A stretch of DNA of 64,000 nt from Legionella maceachernii (GTDB lineage: Bacteria; Pseudomonadota; Gammaproteobacteria; Legionellales; Legionellaceae): assembly GCF_900167045.1 (NCBI RefSeq), contig NZ_FUXJ01000016.1:1-64000 (forward strand), written 5' to 3'. Positions 37,301 through 45,367 of the stretch are shown one piece after another; position 1 is the first letter of the stretch, and the number at the start of each line of letters is the position of its first letter. The notes under the pieces were generated by a model. It was not told the origin of the DNA, did no database searches, and saw only the letters and a program-made list of their open reading frames with translations. Both the position numbers and the translations under genes were made by a program.

Positions 37301-40214
37301 GCTTCCTATTTATCAAGTCGAACCGCCAACTCACTGGCTAGAAAAAGTCATGTATTTTATTTTTCCTTGGTACCGCCAGCGCAAATGTCAAGTTACCGTT
37401 GCCGAGTTACAAGAAGAAATCAAAACACAAGCGAATGTCGATAGACTCTATACGCAAGCTATTGATCACGCCCAGCAAACCTTAATGCAACAAATTTTTG
37501 CATGGGAAAGTTTATTATTAGAACTCTATCCAACGGATCCCCAAGTACGTTCTGAACTTTATCAATGGCGTGAAACGGTTTTAAGTGAACTTACACAAGC
37601 CCAGGAAACCAGTGTCTCTGAAGAGACGCTTGAGTCGAGCATCACTCAATTTCAAAATGCGCTGTGCAAGATCTGGGGGGCCGCTAAAGAAGAGAAATGG
37701 TTGGCCAAAGCGCAAAAAGCACCGGGCCTTACTCCAAGACAAAATCTACAGATGAACTATTTGAAACAATTGGATTTAAGTCAGGAATTAAAAATCCAAC
37801 GCGCATTGGAACAGAAAAGACCGCCTTTTGCTGCGGGAGCTGAAGTATTAACGCATTTCAATTTGGATGCTGCTATCCACGATAAAGCGGGTGCAGTGCT
37901 TGAGTTTACTCATCCAACAGAAGAAGTAAGAGAACGACTTGAGCTTGCTCAGGTTCGACAACTACTTCCTTGTTTAATCGGCGAGTTATGTAGTTTTTAC
38001 CCGGACGCCATTCCTGCACTTTCTTCGCCGGATAAATCGAAGCTACCCCCATTGATACTCGAAGTATTTGCTTCGCTTCTAAATAAGGTCATTGGAAAAA
38101 ACAAGATCTCATTTGGAGCGAGCAGGGAAGAAATTATTCAATCGATTACTCGTTCCTATCAAGACGATTTAAAACAAGCTGATATTGAGACCATTCGGGA
38201 ATTATTGAGCAAAATTAAGCCATTAATTCTTGCTCATGACCAGTCTGAGAAGACTTCGATCGTCGATAAATTTAAAATGCAAGGTATAATTTTGACATTC
38301 AGTAATCTTTATGAGCAATCAGGCTTAACGGCGGATGCAGACTTAACCCAACTTAAGACTCACTATAGCCGTGAAATCATGAAATTACTTGCTGATTATC
38401 TTCTTAATGAATTTGCTTGGGTTAAAGAAGATCCGCAACCTCTTACCGCATTTTTAGAGCGTGAAGTGGCTATCAATGCGGCTGAAATGGTGTATGACAT
38501 TGCTGAAAAGGTTTGTCGATCTCCAGGGAATGAAGAAAGAATCCATGAATTATTTGCTTGTCTTAAAAACCAACGCATCGTTTTACAAGATAAGTACTTG
38601 TTTTCAATAGGGCATCGTAACCCTCGGGAGGTAATCAATACGTCGCTTGCTGCAATAGAGGCATTGAATATGGCCCCTCACTGCGATCGCGAGTTTCAAG
38701 AGCAGTGCCATGATAAAGTGCTTTTTACCTACCACCTGAGGCAGTTTAGTAGCCTTTTGAGGCAAGTCTCTCTTTCTTTTAGAAGTACGGATGATCCTGT
38801 TTGGAAATACCTGGAAACGAAACTTGTCACTATCATCAACACCAGTGAAAATCAAAGTCATGTGATTATTCAACTCTATGAGGCTGTGGAGCGCTTTAGT
38901 ACTTATCCTGCCTATTGGCCTTATCGAAATACGCTTAGTAAAATGAAAGAGCTGCTTGCCGGCTCGGTGAGTGCTTTAAACGATGATAATGGGTTAAAAA
39001 AGGATAGTCTAGAGGGTTTGTTTACACAAAAAAACACCCATTTAGCGTCCTTGCTTGATCTCAATGAAAATCAAATCCGTATTCAGAGTGGCTGCGACGG
39101 CATGCGGTCATACATCGAAATTCAGGTCCAAAACGCCCCTGTCATAGAAGGATTCACAGGATATTCCACCTGTGCCGCAACTCTTGAAGGAGAAAAAAGA
39201 CGTCTCACGCAACAAAGAGAAACGTTTGAACAAAATCGCGAATCGTTTTTAAATTTATCCCGTAGGGACATTATAGAGACTCTTTCGCCAATAAAGAGGG
39301 CAGAATTCGAAAGGTTATTTAAATGGAAACAACTATTGGTGCTCGATTGGAACCAAGGTTTAGAGGAAGCCACAGTCAGCGAACTTCCTGAATCAATCCA
39401 GAAACTCTATAACCACGCTGAACAAGCAAGACAATGGATTTGGCCGATTTCTTTGATTGAACCTGGGCAATTGCGAGAAGTTTTTGGTGAAAAGTACAAT
39501 ACAATTTATGGTGATTTGCTTGAGCAACATACAAAATTATGTAAAGCACTTCAATCGATTCAGGAAAGAAAACGGGATGCTGAGCAAATTGTTGAAGAAA
39601 AAAGAAAAGCGATCCTCGGTAAGGAGAGCAGAGAAAAAGAACTTGATGAGGGAGGCTTTCGAGAAAAATTCGCGAATGGGACAGAAATTCTCGCTCTAAA
39701 ACTTGAGCTTCCTACCCTTCGCGGAAATTTAATTAAAGCTCAAAAAACCGTAGAGGAATTAGGCGAACATGAACGCGATTGCTTACTAAAATTACAAAAG
39801 GTAAATGAACAACTCGATGAAAAAAAGAGGCCTTATGTGTCCATGCGTAAAGAGCAAGCTCAATTGAGCTTAGAAGGACACATTCAAGTCAATAGTAAAG
39901 CGCTTACTGAGTCGCTGGAGAGCGAATTTAAAGAAGCCGATACTGCTTTTGAGCAATTAGTGGAATTAGAAGCGGTCAAGTCTTGTTATCAAACGCGTCG
40001 ATTTGATAATGTGAGTGAACTGTTACGATTTGAAGCGAGTCTTGCGCAAGAAGCGAGCCAGATCCCTGTCATATCGAACCGAGCAAGCAGAACTCTCGAT
40101 CGATTATTCACCTTTTTCGATCGTGGAAGTTTGGCTCAGCCAATGGCAGAAGGTGAGGCTTTAATTTCTGGCCAAGGTAAAAGCCAGTTCACCCCAACAA
40201 CCACTGCCATATAG
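31386..40214 (+). CDS. Giant protein with a SecA-like motor core
   Basis: 2942 residues (over 300 kDa), no signal peptide. Residues 1-1400 are mostly helical with HEAT-like leucine patterns. Residues about 1420-2000 match SecA: Walker A ETGEGKS (K1466), the GTVDVCTANGTLLSRD step, Walker B VIDESDD (D1565, SecA DEVD), a SecA-like WIRASCKAALLVENKHFIV segment, GVQQALQA (about 1716), ISGTPGD (about 1767, SecA MTGTA), MLARGID (about 1927, SecA MAGRGTD) and QIAGRAARNGKPG (R1962, R1965). Residues 2000-2930 are helical, with coiled coil from about 2700. The ordinary SecA preprotein-binding role is unproven. It is probably a Dot/Icm-type effector or a contact-dependent machine. Confidence 0.85.
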   Translation: MTISTKNQYLKRVLEDLIASHETEIDYLPLEVELKPEHITEEDINTVLSFVSEPRKRLFVFKLENNPNVTEHLFFRARRAFLNQLAEINLQRASHEPQINPLKKELNNPPSLVRAAIQIQKSVPRPKQARVLKAKQKEQVHVLATTDIISTPLDELAIFPNLARQLQALNIHNVQDTALQTIKEHAHAFTDGIIPGNLPKGFYIDYEKQTFCYTNTPHRLPSALAPVLKKPNPVNLPAIEQLESLLPTVSKPILENLLANTQPAQKEALIAILPAHAREIGALVSLLRPADADFVLPLLVKLFIFGGEAHMCLFMQLLKTCINKNINIEFLKDQAAQNEFLIPQGLKNLQKLLQLTIEQREWWNALTAAHLRNEQHHFDFNAFFEAYTQIFLAQVTEKNLTLPHPCPIQHDGHFLITLNRVMEVLERAKNPQEQCLHLRNLDWGPIGAHYAMTQVPKATRFQHVAECMKLKNPEDTSVNLEAVYQQIEDEQFDLNAWLYRFIGQHWKSEIRLSDIQAQFIEIQTTPAWSKSQKNQLWFILACGFADDSPVNTDNWKKTLKQCISLLQSLEENDRSDLLKALARCFKFKPCPSLVQIQQLIEQCIELKTSFPERNFKNELLIPFLACLENEGFEIINTLQVRGQKIGQEHADQLKTMVAFATLLQTHRQNLSPDSIKLLAALNEPELAEQQVLELKQVIEDMQAKKGAPFGAVLLSLLAKINIAKSQALPNVQQIQILIRELADLSAAIPDDCKSIEKQEHWLKDLIISRNGLPGCVLGSGDISKLDDLIVDALVDAIKKRSNVLKINVLKESLGRYLQSNLVPEQLREQLNRELWPLLNALEELIVLLQKPNVQFEEILEKFKFFEKRKTMLLEGVYSVGPLGESKGEYLLSFLLTGERKEADNKTGRIFASVLAKVHGLIREEIIAFFNDEKNKSTVKDLDAATSLKWLAAFNDTHTVNFLFEEELVQKKVLPAIRKTLVQLNTQDAAFEESILRAAAELAKDKPSDHALQEYKMKIESIASYLNLLIDIKDKFALQFSGIYTQLNTGALARLNYSQKRTLVNTLLTANPESLDLYLKLTTAVLDENPEADEAAIERAVNSLKTLFELEGLEAETQIMFFKMSMNHNLRNVSPFPLTILNELKQANLDEESKSLIIKQIIQILRQMPDSESPETIRGLIQQTQIFLTENREQASLCIALLKRVSLQGFSRDIGSYSDILRQLASPAKEYREEKKARLIRILTSLAQNHKDDTVTLPMLLDLTKRLGSLSPVDIERVLQLFATPPYPIAEGLYLVLLAPGSEKLQPYCQSFDTNPFAKTGEARALEQQFSTARIKEALVNLQDLMHGVVLPHSLQLQLARQLSYIDTLGYIDPLNPYDFQGLKKLTACSRQELKERANFLLGQLRTHSLPSEQLELVHMELLAYLREIYFRSTGLFPNSTQMLVLLLSLHSPDTNLLMRIETGEGKSLLTPILAVLQWAQGGTVDVCTANGTLLSRDYENSCAPFFKFLGIKSALIRANSQPEEYQLNGINCSTGEDMSLFRQATKEAGKEACVQNKGPIHFVIDESDDALLDQNTLNKLVAEIEEKEENNPAQWIYPLTYQFINLPMFRNTDPALGKVWDEEEDIDQFRLFINKEINEKFNGDADKQNFIAAASNTQLKEWIRASCKAALLVENKHFIVRPIKEKDETGNEITKKIVCVPLVKSIPKGGCIFTDGVQQALQARLIAERKDQARYFVIDAYPPVLSSQSIQTLIRFYQWTKGRILGISGTPGDPTELQYLATLLGTQAIGVAPHAGDKRIKHSPVFTFSRNETIRAIHKAIDNIKRPVTKPHLEFDADIPTQTLEEREGFIRLKERALRDWSHTQTQPVLIVCEDFDEAQNIGKSFADYQKAGFKVQVVTGKESPEELDRIIKQAGQANTITIGTAMLARGIDVNPGDHPEGLFVIQPCIASERMTTQIAGRAARNGKPGQWLPIYQVEPPTHWLEKVMYFIFPWYRQRKCQVTVAELQEEIKTQANVDRLYTQAIDHAQQTLMQQIFAWESLLLELYPTDPQVRSELYQWRETVLSELTQAQETSVSEETLESSITQFQNALCKIWGAAKEEKWLAKAQKAPGLTPRQNLQMNYLKQLDLSQELKIQRALEQKRPPFAAGAEVLTHFNLDAAIHDKAGAVLEFTHPTEEVRERLELAQVRQLLPCLIGELCSFYPDAIPALSSPDKSKLPPLILEVFASLLNKVIGKNKISFGASREEIIQSITRSYQDDLKQADIETIRELLSKIKPLILAHDQSEKTSIVDKFKMQGIILTFSNLYEQSGLTADADLTQLKTHYSREIMKLLADYLLNEFAWVKEDPQPLTAFLEREVAINAAEMVYDIAEKVCRSPGNEERIHELFACLKNQRIVLQDKYLFSIGHRNPREVINTSLAAIEALNMAPHCDREFQEQCHDKVLFTYHLRQFSSLLRQVSLSFRSTDDPVWKYLETKLVTIINTSENQSHVIIQLYEAVERFSTYPAYWPYRNTLSKMKELLAGSVSALNDDNGLKKDSLEGLFTQKNTHLASLLDLNENQIRIQSGCDGMRSYIEIQVQNAPVIEGFTGYSTCAATLEGEKRRLTQQRETFEQNRESFLNLSRRDIIETLSPIKRAEFERLFKWKQLLVLDWNQGLEEATVSELPESIQKLYNHAEQARQWIWPISLIEPGQLREVFGEKYNTIYGDLLEQHTKLCKALQSIQERKRDAEQIVEEKRKAILGKESREKELDEGGFREKFANGTEILALKLELPTLRGNLIKAQKTVEELGEHERDCLLKLQKVNEQLDEKKRPYVSMRKEQAQLSLEGHIQVNSKALTESLESEFKEADTAFEQLVELEAVKSCYQTRRFDNVSELLRFEASLAQEASQIPVISNRASRTLDRLFTFFDRGSLAQPMAEGEALISGQGKSQFTPTTTAI

Positions 40215-40293
40215 GCAGTGTCATTGGAAGGAGTTTGCTTGGAACTAAGAGTGGTTTAAGCCAATGGAGATTTGAATAACACCCCAGAGCTTT

Positions 40294-41190
40294 CTACCGT
40301 AGTTTTAATTCGGTTGAGAAAGGAGATGGATTAAAGGATTTTAGAGTTTCTTTTTCTTCAATTTTTTTCGAAGCGATGTCCTTCGGATCGATAACTGATT
40401 TATCGTTAGAAGGCTTGGGTTCTAATGACAAAGGAGTCGGAGTATTTGAGATCTGTTGATTCTGATTTTGTGTTCGTAACTCTGGACTTGGTACAGGCAA
40501 TAAATTACTCGCTAACTGCTGTAGGAATGCATCATACAACGCTACGGTTGGTAAAGTAATACGAATGTCGCATATATTTCCTTTCTCATCTTTAGCAACC
40601 TTAACGCAATCATTAGATAAGTGATGGCGTTCTTTAAATGCATTACACTCTTTTAAAATAGCTTCTAGGAATTTTTTAAATTCATTTTTTTGCACGGGAG
40701 ATAATGAATCAAAAGTACACTCTAGAGTAATGCTTTTTGATTCACGATCCAGATTGACTATCAACAACTCTTTATCCATTAATTCGGCAATAATCGCAGG
40801 ATCAAAAGTTTCTTCAGTGGATTGAAATGAATCAAGATCGTTACCCTTTGTCATGAAATCAGGTTCAAATTCGAGATCAAAATGGACGGCACCATCAATG
40901 GGTTTCTCTAATGGGCTGGACAGTGATTGATTCTCCTCTTGTTGGCTTTTTTTCTCTTCTGAACCACTCTCAGAACCACCACCCCCACCACCACTGCCGC
41001 CATGGCCTCTACAAATACGCTTTGGTAAGATTTCTCTGAAACACACTTTACAAAGAATTCGCGCCGCTTCGCTAGCCGCTTCTTGTTTCGCTTTTTCTTT
41101 CTTTAATTCTTGCAAGGTTAATGCAGTAGAGCTTTTTAATTGCTCCTCTTTCGAAGCGTCAGAGCGAGTTGGCTGTTCGTTTTTTTTCAT
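40294..41190 (-). CDS. Hypothetical acidic protein with CxxC-x9-CxxH motif and glycine run
   Basis: 298 residues. A Lys/Glu/Ala-rich N-terminus leads to C47-x2-C50-x9-C60-x2-H63, a plausible zinc site, directly followed by GGSGGGGGG and an acidic Ser/Glu linker. A central folded region (about 150-235) contains FDSLSPVQKNEFKKFLEAILKE, and the C-terminus is polar. I do not recognise a family. A TTAATATT (PmrA-like) box sits upstream on the same strand (41227-41234). It is convergent with the SecA-like gene. An effector role is plausible but inferred. Confidence 0.72.
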   Translation of the reverse strand: MKKNEQPTRSDASKEEQLKSSTALTLQELKKEKAKQEAASEAARILCKVCFREILPKRICRGHGGSGGGGGGSESGSEEKKSQQEENQSLSSPLEKPIDGAVHFDLEFEPDFMTKGNDLDSFQSTEETFDPAIIAELMDKELLIVNLDRESKSITLECTFDSLSPVQKNEFKKFLEAILKECNAFKERHHLSNDCVKVAKDEKGNICDIRITLPTVALYDAFLQQLASNLLPVPSPELRTQNQNQQISNTPTPLSLEPKPSNDKSVIDPKDIASKKIEEKETLKSFNPSPFSTELKLR

Positions 41191-41226
41191 GGCGAAATAC
41201 CTAATTCAAAAGAGAAATTAATGATG

Positions 41227-41234
41227 AATATTAA
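41227..41234 (-). promoter_or_regulatory. PmrA-like box (TTAATATT) upstream of the CxxC/glycine-run gene
   Basis: The minus strand reads GGTTAATATTC, 37-44 bases before the ATG. The published L. pneumophila PmrA element is cTTAATatT. The word is AT-rich and expected several times by chance in a window this size, so the call rests on its placement. Confidence 0.4.
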
Positions 41235-41338
41235 CCTAAAATTATAATTAAACTATTTTTTATGGAGTGACTTTTCAATGGATTTTACTCATTCTTTACA
41301 GCTATTTTTACAAAGAGAATAGAAGAAGGCAAATAATG

Positions 41339-41367
41339 TTTAGAAAATATACTTTGGATGGTATTAT
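41339..41367 (+). promoter_or_regulatory. Candidate promoter of the 41395 gene
   Basis: TTTAGA (41339-41344), a 17-base spacer and TATTAT (41362-41367). Transcription would start near 41374, about 20 bases before the ATG. The -10 box is good, the -35 box weak. Confidence 0.4.
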
Positions 41368-41394
41368 AGCGCCCCTTTATTCAGGAAAATACAA

Positions 41395-42432
41395 ATGCAT
41401 ATCAGAAAAATTAAACTTGATGAAGATTGGTTATCACGCAATGTAAGACCTAAATTGTATAAAAACTTAAAAAACAGTGAAGTAAAAGGCCGGTTGGATT
41501 TGTTGTCTGGTGAAGAAATCGATCTGCCAATCACGCTGCAAAAAATTGAAAAAACAAGGTGTTATAAAGTAGGGGTGAATTCTAAGGTCACTGCGTTGAT
41601 TGGTCGAGAGAAAAACTGTGAATTTAATGTTCCACTTTCATTATTAGACGAGGAGGGGGAAGAATATTGGCTGGTCACCGATAATGACAAGATCAAAGAA
41701 AACGAGGCAACCCATGGTGCCTTGTTTCGATCGCAGGAGCAGGCTGAAGAATTTGCTCAGATGTACCCGAATCTGCGAGATTTTTGCCAATCTAAACCTT
41801 TTAGGGAAGCCCCCATTTACCTTGCGATGAGTGAGGCTACTTATGGTCATTTTGAAAGAGAATTAAAGCATTATCAAGAAATAAAAAATGCCAAAGAAAA
41901 AGGCAAAGAACGATCTAAGCAATCTGTCGAAAGCCTATCCCTATTAGAAGCGGAGTACCTTCCTTCAAGACCGGTACTTGGTACTTATTATTTCTTTACA
42001 TTGAATGAAATTCAGAGCCGGTTTTACATGCCAGATAATTCGCAAATTCGCCTTATTGCATTTTCTCCTTCCGTTACTCCTGAGATATTAATTAAATATT
42101 TTCCGATTTCCCTGTGGGTCCATGGTGAATTAATTAGACTGGGAAACGAAGGTGAAACGGTCGCTAAAATAGAAATTCCGCCTCAGCTCTTTAAAGTACC
42201 TGTGTCATCGACAGGTTTTTTTGGCAAAATTAAAGAGATGATTGGTTTAAAAGCAAAAGAGGAGAAACAGCAGCCCCCAGCAGCAAGTGGCGCTTCTCTG
42301 CAAGAAGCTCAACCTCCGCTTCCGAGTATTCGCTATTTAGTAGACAAAGGATTGTATAATAATAATTCTCATTCAGAAAAAGAGGATGACCAGCCTGCAC
42401 AGCAATGTGCTGAATCAGCGGCTTTTTTATAG
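41395..42432 (+). CDS. Hypothetical protein, effector candidate
   Basis: 345 residues, no family recognised, no signal peptide or membrane segment. The first 130 residues look beta-rich (KTRCYKVGVNSKVTALIG, EEYWLVTDND), then a charged helix (about 155-190, EIKNAKEKGKERSKQS), a second folded part (GTYYFFTLNEIQSRFYMPD) and a Pro/Gln/Ala-rich, likely disordered C-terminus. AGGA lies 9 bases upstream. It lies divergent to the CxxC gene and upstream of the 42547 gene; the three sit together after the SecA-like giant and might be functionally linked. Confidence 0.7.
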   Translation: MHIRKIKLDEDWLSRNVRPKLYKNLKNSEVKGRLDLLSGEEIDLPITLQKIEKTRCYKVGVNSKVTALIGREKNCEFNVPLSLLDEEGEEYWLVTDNDKIKENEATHGALFRSQEQAEEFAQMYPNLRDFCQSKPFREAPIYLAMSEATYGHFERELKHYQEIKNAKEKGKERSKQSVESLSLLEAEYLPSRPVLGTYYFFTLNEIQSRFYMPDNSQIRLIAFSPSVTPEILIKYFPISLWVHGELIRLGNEGETVAKIEIPPQLFKVPVSSTGFFGKIKEMIGLKAKEEKQQPPAASGASLQEAQPPLPSIRYLVDKGLYNNNSHSEKEDDQPAQQCAESAAFL

Positions 42433-42448
42433 CAATTTAAGCAAAAAT

Positions 42449-42476
42449 TGGATAGCCAGCTGATGCTGGCTATCCA
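42449..42476 (+). terminator. Strong hairpin after the 41395 gene
   Basis: A perfect 12-base stem TGGATAGCCAGC / GCTGGCTATCCA around a TGAT loop, 17 bases after the stop codon. No T-run follows, so it may end transcription only weakly or protect the 3' end of the message. Confidence 0.55.
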
Positions 42477-42490
42477 GAGTTACTTTATCG

Positions 42491-42522
42491 TTAATATTGC
42501 CATAATATTTTTTGATTATACT
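42491..42522 (+). promoter_or_regulatory. PmrA-like box and -10 element of the 42547 gene
   Basis: TTAATATT at 42491-42498 is followed after 18 bases by TATACT at 42517-42522, and the ATG lies 25 bases further on. A PmrA-type box replacing the -35 region is the arrangement expected for an effector gene in Legionella. Confidence 0.5.
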
Positions 42523-42546
42523 TCTCTTGTAATCAGGAGAATATCG

Positions 42547-43299
42547 ATGGAATACTGTGAAATTCTTGAGTGGCTATACGCATTAAAAAGAGAGAATTCT
42601 GAAAATAAAACACTCTTAGCGCTCATTAAGAAAACCAACAAATCGCTTGATAGAACGGTTGATGCTAAAGAAGCGCGAAATAGATTCATCGAGTTGCTAG
42701 AAGAGATTATTACTCTTCATGCCACAGCGAAAGGCGGCGATTTTAATTATCCAAATCCCCACGTTTCCGCCGGTATTATACTGGAAGAATTAAGAAAACC
42801 CTCCGGGGATAAATTATTTATATCCACTTACGATCAAAATTTACATAAAATTTGTAGTTTGACAGACCTTTTAGAAAAATACAGAGAACATCTGCATCAG
42901 GTTCTTTACGGCTATGCGGAAGAGTATTTTCCCTACAAGAAAACGATATTAACTGAGTTGCGCGACAGTTCACAGCTGAAAGATTACCCAGAAATAGCAC
43001 TCGCTATAGATAAGATTAAAGCTGCTGAAGAGTATCTTAAAATTCTTCATAACAAAGAAACAAACTCTAGCGAAAAATTAAAATCATTTAAGTCTGCTTA
43101 TCTCAAAGAGATAAATCTTGAAACAGGTGAGCATCTGTTTGAAAAACGGAGAGATACTTTGGGAATAATCATTGCAAAATTAGTTGTATCTCTACTCGTT
43201 GTCCCCCTCTTTTTGGGCATATGGAAAGTGAAAGGTCAGGAAGTGGACCAGGAAGTAAAGAAAATTTCAGGGCCTTTTTCTCCACCCACAGCCGTTTAG
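42547..43299 (+). CDS. Hypothetical helical protein with one C-terminal membrane helix
   Basis: 250 residues from the ATG at 42547 (MEYCEILEWLYALKREN), which has AGGAG 7 bases upstream; a longer frame from 42448 would read through a terminator-like hairpin. The protein is almost all helical and charged, with one transmembrane segment near the C-terminus (LGIIIAKLVVSLLVVPLFLGIW) and a short polar tail. Such tail-anchored layout suits an effector inserted into host membranes, but no homology is recognised. Confidence 0.7.
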   Translation: MEYCEILEWLYALKRENSENKTLLALIKKTNKSLDRTVDAKEARNRFIELLEEIITLHATAKGGDFNYPNPHVSAGIILEELRKPSGDKLFISTYDQNLHKICSLTDLLEKYREHLHQVLYGYAEEYFPYKKTILTELRDSSQLKDYPEIALAIDKIKAAEEYLKILHNKETNSSEKLKSFKSAYLKEINLETGEHLFEKRRDTLGIIIAKLVVSLLVVPLFLGIWKVKGQEVDQEVKKISGPFSPPTAV

Positions 43300-43322
43300 T
43301 CCCTTTGTTTTCTGAAACGAAT

Positions 43323-43841
43323 TCACTTTTGATAAAGGATTTCTGTAAGCAGCGCGCCTCCTTCATAGAACTCTTCCAGCTTCGTTGAATGAGTGGCTTT
43401 AAAGTTGAGTGATTCATAAAATTTGCGGGCTTGCGTGTTGCCTTCTAAAACCCAAAGAAATATTTTTTTATACCCCAACGCTTCAAGCGCTGAAATAGCA
43501 GCGACGCATAACTTAGTTCCTAATCCCTTTCGCCAATAATTAGGATCTAAATAAATTGCACTTATTTCTCCGGAGGAGTCATCCGCATTTGAATCTCGAA
43601 AGCGGCAAACACTAGCAAAACCAATTACATTACCTTCTACTTCGAGCACTAATACTTTGATGCCTTGTTGGAGCAATTCTTGCCATTGTAGTGTTTTTTC
43701 TTCTATCGATAAATTATTTAATATCGACTCTGGAATAAATTCTTTATACATCCCTTGCCATGAACGTATGTGTGTTTCAGCAATAGCTTGAGCATCCCGT
43801 AAGGTTGCTGCTCTGATGGAATAGTTTAATCGTTTATTCAT
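43323..43841 (-). CDS. GNAT family N-acetyltransferase
   Basis: 172 residues from the ATG at 43841 (MNKRLNYSIRAATLRDAQAIAETHI); a longer frame upstream to 44045 has no support. The GNAT fold is plain: SSGEISAIYLDPNYWRKGLGTKLC is motif A with the acetyl-CoA loop (WRKGLG), and LWVLEGNTQARKFYESLNFKA is motif B. Most like RimI-type or small-molecule acetyltransferases; the substrate is unknown. It lies convergent with the 42547 gene. Confidence 0.9.
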   Translation of the reverse strand: MNKRLNYSIRAATLRDAQAIAETHIRSWQGMYKEFIPESILNNLSIEEKTLQWQELLQQGIKVLVLEVEGNVIGFASVCRFRDSNADDSSGEISAIYLDPNYWRKGLGTKLCVAAISALEALGYKKIFLWVLEGNTQARKFYESLNFKATHSTKLEEFYEGGALLTEILYQK

Positions 43842-44090
43842 AGGATCTCGTTTGGTCAGTTCAAAAATCTTTAATTGAGTAAATCGGCTGCGGACAAGTT
43901 TTCTCTTAGTATAAATGATAACAGCATCTCTATCATGAGCATAATTTAATAGGGGGGCAACTCCGCTCTTTAGCCTCACAACTAATGTTGGTCCAAAGCC
44001 TAATCGACTTGGAGTGATGCGGGCTCTTGTCCCTTCATGGATCAATTTTTGCTAGTGATCTTTGAACTACCCCACGAATGAATCATTAAA

Positions 44091-45230
44091 ATGGACTTTA
44101 ACACGAAAAAGGATGGGCTTTATTTATTCAAATTATTTGGGTTTGAAATAAGACTGGATTGGACCTGGATTTTTTTGGCCATTCTTATTACTTGGACATT
44201 GGCTGATGGCTATTTCCCCATAAAATTTCCCGGGTATAGCCAAGGGTATTATTGGATTATGGGGGTTACTGGCTCATTAGGGCTTTTTTTATCAATCGTT
44301 CTGCATGAGCTGTGTCACTCCTTAGTTGGGCGATTATATGGGATTCCTATCGCAGGAATTAAGCTTTTTATTTTTGGGGGCATAGCGAAGATGGAGACAG
44401 AGCCCCCGAGTCCTAAAGCAGAGTTTCTAATGGCTGGGGCCGGCCCTTTGCTTAGTCTTAGTTTAGGTGTCGCTTTTTATACGCTTTATCGAATCGGTAT
44501 TCACATGAATTGGCCTATTTTGATTAGTGGTGTAATGCACTATTTAAGCATAATTAATTTTATTGTCGCCGTTTTTAATTTACTTCCTGGTTTTCCATTA
44601 GATGGAGGACGGATATTTCGTTCAATTCTGTGGTGGTGGTCCAATAATTTAAAATGGGCAACGCGAGTGGCTTCCCAGGGTGGAACTTGGTTGGGTTTTA
44701 GTATGATTTTCCTTGGCATCATCCAGCTTATTCAAGGTGCTCTCATCGGTGGTCTATGGATGATTTTAATTGGTTTTTTCCTGCAATCCATCTCAAAGAT
44801 GTCCTATCAAGAACTCTTTATTAAAGAAATATTCCGCGGAGATTCGATTAAAAAATACGTTAAAAAAGATCCAATCTCTGTTGAAGCAGAACTAACGCTT
44901 CAACAGTTAGTGGAAAATTATTTCTATCGTTACTACCACAAACTCTATCCAGTCGTGCAAAATGGAAAATTAGTCGGAAGTATCTCTTTTGACATAGTCA
45001 GTGAAATAGAGAAAGAAAAATGGCCTCAAACTCAAATCATTCAGGTGATGTCTGAATGCTCAGAAGAGAATGTTGTTGATGTTGAAACCGATGTGGCAAA
45101 AGTGCTAGAAATCATGAGAAACCATACCATAAGACGTTTGATTGTGACTCAGCAGGGTAAACTCTATGGAATAATTACTCTTAAGGATTTAATGGATGTT
45201 ATTTTTATCAAGCGCGTGCTTAGAGGGTAA
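44091..45230 (+). CDS. M50 (site-2) membrane metalloprotease with CBS pair
   Basis: 379 residues. Membrane helices surround the zinc motif HELCH (H72, E73, H76) and the distal LPGFPLDGGR (D171), both required for intramembrane proteolysis. After residue about 240 follow two CBS domains (PISVEAELTLQQLVENYFYRYYHKLYPVV and a second ending NHTIRRLIVTQQGKLYGIITLKDLMDV), which usually sense adenine nucleotides. This is the SpoIVFB-like, CBS-bearing branch. The substrate is unknown. GTCATCC-type repeats follow it. Confidence 0.92.
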   Translation: MDFNTKKDGLYLFKLFGFEIRLDWTWIFLAILITWTLADGYFPIKFPGYSQGYYWIMGVTGSLGLFLSIVLHELCHSLVGRLYGIPIAGIKLFIFGGIAKMETEPPSPKAEFLMAGAGPLLSLSLGVAFYTLYRIGIHMNWPILISGVMHYLSIINFIVAVFNLLPGFPLDGGRIFRSILWWWSNNLKWATRVASQGGTWLGFSMIFLGIIQLIQGALIGGLWMILIGFFLQSISKMSYQELFIKEIFRGDSIKKYVKKDPISVEAELTLQQLVENYFYRYYHKLYPVVQNGKLVGSISFDIVSEIEKEKWPQTQIIQVMSECSEENVVDVETDVAKVLEIMRNHTIRRLIVTQQGKLYGIITLKDLMDVIFIKRVLRG

Positions 45231-45280
45231 GCATAAAGGGATTTTGCTTTATTTCCTTGCTGGATTCGTACCAAGAGTGC

Positions 45281-45367
45281 GGAGATCCTTCGCTTTCGCT
45301 CAGGATGACAAGCTTTTGTTAAGCCTAATGACAGGTTTTGTCGTCCCGAACGTAGTGAGGGATCTCC
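45281..45367. repeat. Inverted pair of GTCATCC-type repeats
   Basis: GGAGATCCTTCGC...GCTCAGGATGACAAG at 45281-45312 faces TTTTGTCGTCCCGAACGTAG...AGGGATCTCC at 45336-45367. This is a dispersed member of the element forming the array at 16832-17352. It separates the M50 gene from the convergent gene at 45480. The rest of 45368-45479 holds no gene I can support. Confidence 0.8.

Noticed and set aside
36735-37334. 199-codon antisense frame inside the SecA-like gene
   Set aside because: Antisense to the conserved helicase motifs; composition is that of a reverse-strand shadow.
42448-42546. Upstream extension of the 42547 gene from a TTG
   Set aside because: It would read through a perfect 12-base hairpin and the PmrA-like promoter; the internal ATG has AGGAG at the right spacing.
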